Part shown: positions 33,633 through 43,055 of the stretch, in pieces | How the letters are laid out: every line of letters starts with the position of its first letter | Numbering within the stretch: the first letter of the stretch is position 1 | NCBI RefSeq assembly: GCF_040712315.1 | Contig: NC_134013.1 | Span: forward strand, 48,629,001-48,693,000 | Reading direction: 5' to 3' | Source of the DNA: Castanea sativa | Lineage: Eukaryota > Streptophyta > Magnoliopsida > Fagales > Fagaceae | DNA length: 64,000 bases | The notes under the pieces: generated by a model | What the model was told of the DNA's origin: nothing | The model's database searches: none | The model's input: only the letters and a program-made list of their open reading frames with translations | Made by a program: the position numbers and the translations under genes

Positions 33633-36600
33633 GTGATGACGGTTTCCCATTCTCAGGCCGAAGAGGCAGGCTCCAGGCCGAAGAGGTTGAAGGTGGATTT
33701 ACCCGTCTTGGGATTTTCGGAGGAGGATAAGGTTGGTACCATTCAACCCCATGACGATGCTCTTGTGGTCACCCTCAGGATAGGGAATTATGATGTAAAG
33801 AGGGTGATGATTGATTAGGGCAACGGTGTAGATATCATGTACCCTGATTTATTTAAGGGGCTAAGGTTGAAGCTGGAAGATCTTACTCCTTATGACTCGC
33901 CACTCATAAGCTTTGAAGGAAAGGTCGTTGTGCCGAAGGGACAGATTCATTTGCTTGTTCAATCCTGCTCAAAAACGGTTGAGGTGGATTTCATTGTGGT
34001 TGACGCGTACTCCGCATATACAGCCATCCTCGCCAGGCTATGGCTGCACGCTCCGGGAGCCGTCTCCTCTACCTTGCATATTAAGGTTAAGTTCCCTTCT
34101 GGGGAATACGTTATAGAGATCCTCGGCAGCCAATCGGTGGCCAGGCAATGTATATCGGCCGCAGTGCTTCATCAGACAGAAGCCGAGTCATCGGCTTTGC
34201 TCATCCAAGACTCATAGCAATTAACAGCTCCGAATGCACCTGGAGCAGTGACAGGAGAGGAGGCTGTTTGTGAGGAGTTAGAGAAGCTTTTGATAGTGGA
34301 TGACCCAGAGAGGTTCTTCCAAGTCGGCGTACGTTTGCCGCACCAGGAGAAGATGGAGTTGTTGGAATTCCTGAAAGGCAATATTGATGTTTTTGCGTGG
34401 GATCCTTATGAGGCTCCAGGCGTAGATCCGAGTTTCATTTGTCATCATTTAAATGTCAACCCCGCCATTGTTCCAAGAAGGCAGCCACCTCAGCGTTCTT
34501 CTAAGGAACATTCCGAGGCTGTTAAGGAGGAGGTGCTCAAACTCAAGAGGGCTGGGGCTATTAAAGAAGTTTTCTACCCCGAATGGTTGTCGCATACGGT
34601 TGTGGTCAAAAAGAAGAATGGAACGTGGAGAGTATGTGTGGACTTCACGGATTTGAACAAGGCCTGCCCTAAGGATTCATTCCCAATGCCGCGTATTGAT
34701 CAGCTTGTGGACGCCACTGTCGGACATCCTCGTATGAGTTTTTTGGATGCCTTCCAGGGTTATCATCAGATTCCATTGGCATTGGAGGATCAAGAGAAGA
34801 CTGCTTTCATTTCTCCAACAGGGAACTACCACTATAAGGTCATGCCGTTTGGGTTGAAGAATGCTGGGGCTACCTACCAAAGAATGATGACCAGGATGTT
34901 CGAACAGCAGCTAGGGAAGACCATTGAGGTATATGTGGATGATATGGTGGTGAAGAGTAAAACAATACCTTCACACGTGAAAGATCTGTCTAACTCCTTC
35001 CAGGTGCTAAAAAAGTACAAGTTGCGCCTTAATGCCTCAAAGTGCTCTTTCGGCGTGGGATCTGGAAAGTTCTTGGGATATATGATTACTCATAGAGGGA
35101 TAGAGGTAAACCCAGTGCAGGTCAAGGCTATTCAGAATTTACAGCCGCCTCGGAACCCAAAAGAAATCCAGAAGTTGACCGGAATGATTGCCGCGCTGAG
35201 CAGATTTATCTCTCGGTCAGCTGACCGGTGCCGTCCTTTCTTCCAGTTGTTGAATAAATGGAAGGGGTTTCAATGGACCGAGGACTGCGTGTTAGCCTTC
35301 CAACAGCTTAAGCAATATCTTTCTCGGCCACCCATTTTGTCTCTCCCCGAGGCGGACGAGGTCTTGTTTGCTTATCTGGCAGTGGCCATCCATGCGGTCA
35401 GCCTGGTCCTCATAAGGGATGAAAGCGGGGTGCAAAGACCGGTCTACTACGTTAATAAGTCTTTGAATGAGGCTGAAGTGCGCTATCTACTTTTGGAGAA
35501 AGCACTTCTGGCCATAGTTCATGCTACGCGGAAACTTCCTCATTATTTCTAGTCCCACACTGTGGTGGTTCCGACTCAATTGCCGCTCAAGGCGGTGTTA
35601 TGCAGAGCCGATTACTCTGGCAGGGTGGCAAAGTGGGGAACCATTTTGGGAGCTTTTGACGTTAAATACAGGCCTCGCACCTCGGTGAAGGGCTAGGTCC
35701 TTGCTGACTTGGTGGCAGAATTTACTGAACCATTGCTAGAAGAAACTCTGAAAGAAGCACACATGGATGAAAAATTAGTTGGTATGATCACAGCCGCAGC
35801 ACCTTCGACTTGGAAAATGTATATGGATGAGGCAGCTAATCAGAGAGGATCTGGTGTCGGACTTGTCCTGATATCCCCTGAGGGAATTTTCTTCGAAAAA
35901 TCTCTAAGGCTGTCATTCTCAGCTACTAATAATGAAGCCAAGTACGAAGAAGTCTTGGTGGGCATGAACATGGTACATAGGATTGGTGGAAAGGAAGTCC
36001 ATGCATTCTCGGACTCTCAGTTAGTGGTCGGCCAGGTCACGGGGACCATGAAGGCTAGGGACCCAAGAATGCAGGAATATTTGGCCTAAGTCAAGCGTCA
36101 ACAAGCTGAATTTGACTCCTTCGTTTTAGCTCACATTTCTAGGAGTGGAAACACCCATGCAGATTCTTTGGCCACATTGGCAACGTTTTCAGCTCAGGCT
36201 TTACCCAGGATTATCCTTGTGGAGGATTTGCTAGAGCCAACTCTTATCACTGTCAACGCAGCTCGCATCCATCTGATAAGGCCTGGACCTAGTTCGATTG
36301 ACCCGGTCGTATCTTTTCTTAAGAACGATATCCTTCCTAAAGACAAGTCTGAGGCAGATAAGATACGTTGAAAGGCGCCACGTTTCTGGTTGTCCGAGAA
36401 CTAGAAATTGTATAAACGATCCTTCTCAGGACCGTACTTGTTGTGTGTGCACCCTGAATCAACGGAAGCACTTCTGGAAGAGCTGCATGAAGGGATTTGT
36501 GGGAGCCACACCGGGGGAAGATCCTTAGCCCACAGAGCTCTGACTCAGGGTTATTGGTGGCCCAATATGCAGAGGGAGGCTCAGGATTATGCTCGAAAAT

Positions 36601-37532
36601 GTGATCAATGCCAAAGGTTCGCCCCTAATATTCATCAACCTGGAGGGGTTCTAAATCCTCTCTCCAGTCCCTGGCCTTTTGCACAATGGAGATTGGACAT
36701 CATGGGGCCATTTCCGAGGGCTGTAAGAAACAAAAGATGGCTGCTCGTGGGGACGGACTACTTCACTAAATGGGTCGAGGCCGAGCCCTTAGCAAATATC
36801 AGAGACGTTGATTCCAAGAAGTTTGTCTGTAAAAACATCGTCACTAGATTGGGTATACCACACACGCTTATTTCGGACAATGGCATTCAATTCGACAGTA
36901 AGGCTTTTAGGAAGTATTGTGGTAATATGGACATCACAAATAGATACTCCACCCCAGCTTATCCTCAGGGAAATGGGCAAGCCGAGGCTGTTAACAAGGT
37001 CATAGTCAGTGGGCTCAAGAAAAGGTTGGACGATGCGAAAGGCAGATAGGTAGAAGAACTACCACACGTCCTATGGACGTATTGGACTACACCGCGCAGG
37101 TCCACGGGAGAAACTCCGTTCTCTATGACTTATGGAGCCGAGGCGGTGATACCTCTAGAATCTGGTTTTCCCACCCTAAAGACAAGTTCTTTTAGCCTAG
37201 AGAATAACGATGGCCTCCTAGGGAAAGGCCTGGATTTGGTTGAGGAACAGCGCGAAGCAGCTATGGTCCAAATGGCTTATTATCAATAGAAGCTTAAGCG
37301 GGGATATGATGCCCACGTCAAGCTAAGGCCACTTGCATCTGGGGATCTTGTACTAAGAAAAGTTGTGGGCGATTCTAAGAACCCAGCTTGGGGTAAGCTT
37401 GGACCAAACTAGGAAGGCCCCTATCGCATTGATTCAATAGCAGGCATAGGGTCGTATCAGCTAACTGACCTAGATGAAAGAATTGTACCACGCCTATGGA
37501 ATGTGAATAACCTTCGAAGGTATTATTATTAA
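33633..37532 (+). pseudogene. Tat-C pol polyprotein (PR-RT-RH-aRH-INT), ten stops, no frameshift
   Basis: One reading frame of 1300 codons. Protease region at about 33750-34200 (active-site MID, stop, GNG at 33810-33827). RT at about 34430-35040 with CVDFTDLNKACPKDSFPMPR and YVDD at 34932-34943. First RNase H to 35550 (VYYVNKSLNEAEVRYLLLEK). Second RNase H at 35815-36090 (YMDEAANQRGSGVGLVL, HAFSDSQLVVGQVTG), the Tat hallmark. Integrase at 36440-37040 with zinc-finger KCDQC and catalytic Asp 36696, Asp 36876, Glu 36984 (D-x59-D-x35-E, intact). Stops: 33816, 34215, 35550, near 35694, 36087, 36369, near 36402, 37047 and two more near 37288 and 37410. All fit a single C-to-T or G-to-A change. It ends TAA at 37530. 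In life it would copy and integrate the element; this copy cannot make the full protein. Confidence 0.92.
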
Positions 37533-37585
37533 TAAAATGTGCTTTTGTTAGTTAACAGTTCAAAGTTATAAATACCTCGGGGGCT

Positions 37586-38880
37586 TACAGTTACTATTCC
37601 TAAATGTCAAACAGAAACTTGGTTAAGTATGGTCCTCGGACCACAAACCTTGTGAAAATTGATATCTTGTCATTTGTTAAACAGAATCTTAGTTATGTCG
37701 GGTCCTCGGACCTCCTACTTTGGAGAAATTAACATTTGAAGTTACTATTCTTAAGTGTCAAACAGAAACTTGGCTATGTATGGTCCTCAGACCACAAACC
37801 TTGCGGAAATTGATATCTTGTCATTTGTTAAACAGAACCTTAGTTATACCGGGTCCTCGGACCTCCTACTTTGGGAAAATTAACATTTGAAGTTACTATT
37901 CTTAAGTGTCAAACAGAAACTTGGTTAAGTATGGTCCTCGGATCACAAACCTTGTGAAAATTGATATCTTGTCATTTGTTAAACAAAACCTTAGTTATGC
38001 CGGGTCCTCGGACCTCCTACTTTGGGGAAATTAACATTTGAAGTTACTATTCTTAAGTGTCAAACAGAAACTTGGTTAAGTATGGTCCTCGGACCACAAA
38101 CCTTGTGGAAATTGATATCTTGTCATTTGTTAAACAAAACCTTAGTTATGTCGGGTCCTCGGACCTCCTACTTTGGGGAAATTAACATTTGAAGTTACTA
38201 TTCTTAAGTGTCAAACAGAAACTTGGTTAAGTATGGTCCTCGGACCACAAACCTTGTGGAAATTGATATCTTGTCATTTGTTAAACAGAACTTTAGTTAT
38301 GCCGGGTCCTCAGACCTCCTACTTTGGGGAAATTAACATTTGAAATTACTATTCTTAAGTGTCAAACAGAAACTTGGTTATGTATGGTCCTCGGACCACA
38401 AACCTTGTGAAAATTGATATCTTGTCATTTGTTAAACAGAACCTTAGTTATGCCGGGTCCTCGGACCTCCTACTTTGGGGAAATTAACATTTGAAGTTAC
38501 TATTCTTAAGTGTCAAACAGAAACTTGGTTAAGTATGGTTCTCGGACCACAAACCTTGTGAAAATTGATATCTTCTCATTTGTTAAACAGAACCTTAGTT
38601 ATGTCGGGTCCTCGGACCTCCTACTTTGGAGAAATTAACATTTGAAGTTACTATTCTTAAGTGTCAAACAGAAACTTGGTTAAGTATGGTTCTCGGACCA
38701 CAAACCTTGTGAAAATTGATATCTTCTCATTTGTTAAACAGCACCTTAGTCACTGTCCTTATTCTTATCACATGCTTTGTGAAAACCAGTATCTTACGAT
38801 TCATTAACTTAGATCTTAAGTTCTATGTCTTTAAGTGTTAAACAAATTTTTGTAGGAAATGGCCCTCGGACCTTACATCC
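37586..38880 (+). repeat. 151-bp tandem array in Tat-C
   Basis: Eight units, marked by TTACTATTC at about 37591, 37742, 37893, 38044, 38195, 38346, 38497 and 38648, followed by a degraded part unit to about 38880. Each unit carries two copies of the inverted-repeat word GGTCCTCGGACC (one after TAT, one after CGG) about 70 bp apart, plus AAACAGAA..CTT phrases. Units are well conserved. The array lies between pol and the antisense gene, like the arrays of Tat-A and Tat-B. Confidence 0.95.
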
Positions 38881-39236
38881 TACTGAAAGTAATACCTCAG
38901 ATTACAAAAATTTAACCATCATATGAGTTTTTATAACTAAGGCATTGTTTAATATCCAAACTAAGTTAATCTCTGTCAGGTTCTTAAATATTCTACTTTG
39001 CAAAGCAAATATGCGCATGGCTGTGTGGAGGTTATAATTGTGCAACTCCTGGAGTTAGATTTGTTTATTCTGTTCTTCCTTTAACTATGTATTAGTGAGA
39101 ATTTTCATGACAAGCACAAAAAGAATAAAGTAAAACAAGCACAACATGAGTGAAAGTTGAATAAAATTGGTCTTCATTAATTATATACATCATCAAAAAA
39201 TGGGAGTACATGAAAGTCCTATGTTAGGCCCTAAGC
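38881..39236. other. Spacer between array and antisense gene
   Basis: AT-rich and non-coding. On the minus strand it is the 3' flank of the antisense gene and may hold its 3'UTR; no firm polyadenylation signal is assigned. Confidence 0.5.
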
Positions 39237-41746
39237 TTAGGGAGGGGGGCCTTGGAGGGAGCTGCTGCCAGCCTCAGTGCTCTTCAGTTCCAGCTCAAAG
39301 TTAGACAAAACTTGCTTCCCTTTTTCTGTTGAAGGAACGAGGGGCTCCACGTTCTGAATTTGCTCCTTCTCGGCACTGCCACGCTTGTCCTTCTCTTTAT
39401 GGGAACCTTCAGGTTCTGTAGGATCAGGAACGAGTTCTTGCACCACAGGAGGAAGGGCAAGGGAGGCAACAACAGGAAGGTCTTCTATCTCCTGTATGTC
39501 TAAGGGAAGCCAAATGTTCTCGGGCTTCCTCAGCTAGGAAGCTTGAGGAACCCTTGCTGCATTCATGGCCTCTTCCCAAACGTGTCAACAGTACTCTCAG
39601 CACAAGGCCGCAAAGGCTTCTATCAACAGTTCTTGCGTTGCATTTACTCCCTCCTGATAGTTGGCCTTCTTCGCGGCCTCCAGTGCGTGCTTATGGGCGC
39701 GAGCCTCCTCTTTCGCCCGCGTAAGCTCCTTCTCCAAATCAGAGCGTGCCCGTTTGGCTTGAGAGAGCTCGTCGTCCTTTTGGTAAAGAAGCTTACGTTG
39801 CCCCTCCACTTGGTTTTCCATCGTCTTCAAGCTGGCCTCGGTGCCATCCTTCTCTCTTTTTAAATCGGCCAGCTGCGATGTGATCTTCCCATTCTCTGCT
39901 AGGACCTGGCCTAGGGACCTTTCTGCCTCTTGCCGTAGCTCTTGCTCCGTCCCAGCGCGCTTCCAAGAATCCTCCACGAACTTCTCGGCCGCGAAAACTT
40001 CTTGGATGGCCTACAAAAATGTCAGGAGGTTAAATATGGTAAAGTGTTTACAAATGAATCTGGAGTACAAGTGTGAGGTGGAACTTACCAGAGCTAAATC
40101 CCTTTTTAATGAAAGGAACAACTGAGGCTGGCCCATCTTCTCTAAGGTTTCCATGTCCTTGGGCAGCAAAAGAGGACGCTCCAACGCCTCGGCCAGGTGG
40201 TGGGCGTGGCCTTGTTGGATTGCCCTAATACTGGAGTGGCAGGGGATTGGTGCGCCGTCCAATCTTAAGTCAGGAGACCAGGTAGTCGGTGCTTGGCACA
40301 CTTCAGCCATGTCTCTGATCTCCCCACTCTCGACTGAGCGAGCCTGACCTTTGCCCTTGTCCAGCTTCTGCTGCTGAGCTAGTTGTGGTAGTTGTCGTGG
40401 CTTCTTTTGTTTTTCGTCACCAGTCTCCTCGGCCTCCCCTTTTCTTTTCTTTTTAGGCTCCTCAGCTGGAAGTTTGGGGTCTGCTGGAGGAGGGGGTGGT
40501 GGCAAGGCTGGGGGAACTTGGGACCCCCTCGTTCCCTTTTTGGCCACTCTCGCCCCTCTCGCCGTCATAAGACCCTTGAGCTCATCCATGCCTTCCTCAA
40601 TGGAGCTGTCGTCTGGATGGGCTATCACTAGGCCCGCGATCCTAGAGGTCTCGGCTGGCTCCTCTTCCTCGTCGGAAAGAACAACAAACGGGCTTCCACG
40701 AGGTCGTTGGGCGTCCTCGAGTTGAAACTTATCTATCTCCTCGTCCAACGTGTTCGACGAAGACACTTGCTCCTTTGGGACAATTGTTGCCTGAGAATGT
40801 GTGGCGAGGGGGATTGCCGCAATGGTCTGTGTGTACAATATAGTGTGGGGTCGTCATGAAGGTCGTGGTCAGCTAGGAAGTGTGGTCTGGCTACGTGAAT
40901 CCTCCTACGCCGCCGGTCACCGGCAATGATGGCGTTCTCGATCTCCTGGAAGTCCGAGGAGATAGGGTCATACCCTAATATCAAATGAGCCACCCTAAGT
41001 TGTAAGTCCGCGCTCACGAACACCTCTGAGCGAAGCACTCGGTTCAGATCCGCGACGTTACAATGGCTCAAGCAAGGGCGCACGTGTTGTTTATCTGCAA
41101 AGAAAGACACCAAAACAAACAAACATGGTCAGATTTGTAGGACATGTAATAAACTGAAGTTAGATGCCTAAGTAAATGCAAATGCACATTTTTAGATGTT
41201 AGGTGGAGTTATGGGGTGGGAAATTAGATCCTAAGGAGTCGCACCTGGATCTCCCCATTCAACTGGGCAGTGGAGGCCGTCGTACCAGTTGCCTGAGATG
41301 ATGAGGTAGTCGTCCTTCATGCCTTTATTGGACTTGGGCAGACAGGAGATCAACCTAACTACGCTAAAGCGGGACTTAATATAATAGCCTACCCTAGTGA
41401 GTTTATGGCATTCGTACATAAAGGCAACGTCATGCCAGGTAAGGTTCAGATCCATCTGCTCATTTAGAGCATCGACGCTTCTTAAGACTCTAAAGACGTT
41501 GGGAGCACACTGGTCAGGACACAACCGGTGGTTGTGGAGGTATTCCCTGGTCACGCTTCTCATGGGGAGGGTCATCCCACCTTCTATGAAGGCAATCATA
41601 GGGATGATAACCTCTTCCGTTTTCCTAGACCCAGCCACGGCTTCCACCGGGCAGTATCTTAAACCTACGTCGCTAGGTATGTGGTATTTGGCTCTGAAAC
41701 CTTCCATCCCAGCGGCTGTGTCAACTAAACACTTAAATCTACCCAT
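39237..41746 (-). pseudogene. Antisense three-exon gene of Tat-C (PMD/transposon-associated)
   Basis: Exon 1 is 41746-41245 (starts MGRFKCLVDTAAGMEGF; IAFIEGGMTLPMRSVTREYL; LISCLPKSNKGMKDDYLI). Intron of 150 bp, donor GTGCGA, acceptor TTTGCAG, phase 1: the split codon restores Asp-Lys-Gln. Exon 2 is 41094-40089 (LNRVLRSEVFVSADLQLRV; acidic LSDEEEEPAETS; PPALPPPPPPADPKLP; basic KKKRKGEAEE), with a one-base frameshift near 40840. Intron of 78 bp, GTAAGT...TTGTAG, phase 0. Exon 3 is 40010-39237, mostly coiled coil (EQELRQEAERSLGQVLAENG, LEKELTRAKEEARAHKHALE), with three in-frame stops (about 39590, 39580, 39535). It is recognisable as the antisense ORF family of Tat elements, sometimes annotated as a putative plant transposon protein. 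Function unknown; Pro-rich and Lys-rich stretches suggest nuclear targeting. GC content is higher than in the neighbourhood. Confidence 0.8.
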
Positions 41747-42251
41747 TAGGAAGGAACGAAAGACTAAGTTTTAAGAGGGAGAACGGTTAAAATGGGAGCC
41801 GAGGACAAGATCCGAGGAGAATGGAGTAAAGAAAGAGAATAAGAACTTACAAGTTTGAAGTTGTGCGAGTTTCCACGGATTTCTACAGAAAAAAGGTGAT
41901 TACTGATGTTTTGATGGGATTAGCCTCTGAAGAAATAAATGAAGGCGCTGGTTCCCAAAGCGTCACGACGTGCGGGAAGCGGCCTCGAAATTGTATTCGT
42001 CTCGCCCAAATTTTTAGGAGGTAACAAGGGCCGTTGGATGCTCATCTCACCGTTGAACGTGGGGGACAAGGTGTAACTTACAGTAATAAATGCGTACATT
42101 TTTGAAATTAAAACCGCCAAGTGGCATCGTCTGGAACGCGAAACGATCTCCACACGTATGGTTATTTACAAAACGTGTGGGGTAAGTTCTCGTTGGATCA
42201 AAACCCTATTTTTCTCCTCGGATGCTGAAAAATAGAGTTTTGAGGGGCTAT
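41747..42251. promoter_or_regulatory. Antisense leader region and Tat-C polypurine tract
   Basis: Minus strand 41900-41747 is a pyrimidine-rich leader into the ATG at 41746. On the plus strand TTTTGAGGGGCTAT (42238-42251) is the purine tract just before the 3' LTR. The rest is non-coding. Antisense transcription would start between here and the LTR, or inside the LTR on the opposite strand. Confidence 0.5.
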
Positions 42252-43052
42252 TGTGGGGAGTAGAAGGATCCAAGCGGGCATTTGGGCCCTTGGGCTCTAG
42301 CAAGGAGGGCCGATCTGTTCTTGGGCTAAGAATTTGGTAGTACTGCGGATCGGCCCATACGCCGAGAGTCTGAGGACACATTCGAGGATGAGTTTCTCCT
42401 CGGACAGACCCAAGAAAACTCGCAGATTCAGTATGAAGGTCAAGGCAGAACTCTGGAAAGACTGTTAGTTAAGAGGGGGAAACCCTGAACCTTCTAGATA
42501 CACCGATTTTAGAAAAGTATCATGAGCCAAGGCTGTCACCTCCACATTAAAGACGCTGCACCTACCTCCCTGGCCGCATTAATGGGGAAGTGACCCCTGA
42601 ACAGTAGAGCTAAAGCTTTTGGTCACTATTCAAAGGCACTAAGGGAAGAAATATCTAGGGGGAGGGGGACTGAACAACACGTGGATAAAGTGTCAGGAAA
42701 GGAAGTATTTAAAGGGAGCTAGTTTGTAACTAAATGAGAGAGGATGAAAAAATTGTAATCTTTAGGAAAGAAAGAGAAATAATATAACAGTAATCATCGG
42801 TTCACGTCCGAGGAGGTCCATCGGCAATTATCATTCATTATGTACAAGTGTTTGCACACCAAAGCCTGTTATCAAGTTCTCAGTACCTTTAATTTAGATT
42901 TTAAGCCCACGCTCTACAAATTTCATTGTTTAAGGCTCATTGGGCCTGAGCCCATAATTTTCTTTGGGTCCAGGTGCAATTGTGCACTTACAGTTGGATA
43001 TGGCTTTTTAATTTTAAGCTCAACATTTAAGTATTTTTAAAAATAAAGTTCA
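42252..43052 (+). mobile_element. 3' LTR of Tat-C
   Basis: 801 bp, TGTGGGGAGTAG to AAAGTTCA, about 97% identical to 32812-33613. The following bases TATTGGTGGT are the same as those after the 5' LTR, after which Copia-2 resumes with AGAACATTGG. Confidence 0.92.
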
Positions 43053-43055
43053 TAT

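Larger units (their letters stand above)
32812..43052 (+). mobile_element. Tat-lineage Ty3/gypsy element Tat-C nested in Copia-2
   Basis: A 10.2 kb element with near-identical direct LTRs. Order: LTR, protease, RT, RNase H, second (archaeal-type) RNase H, integrase, 151-bp array, antisense gene, purine tract, LTR. The second RNase H and the antisense gene place it in Tat. Gag is missing: the protease domain starts within ~150 bp of the 5' LTR. About 21 differences over ~800 LTR bases imply roughly 97% identity, so it is clearly younger than Copia-2. Confidence 0.92.

Noticed and set aside
37586..38760. Regular repeats considered as CRISPR or satellite
   Set aside because: Units are contiguous without unique spacers and sit inside a retrotransposon; the context is a plant nuclear genome.
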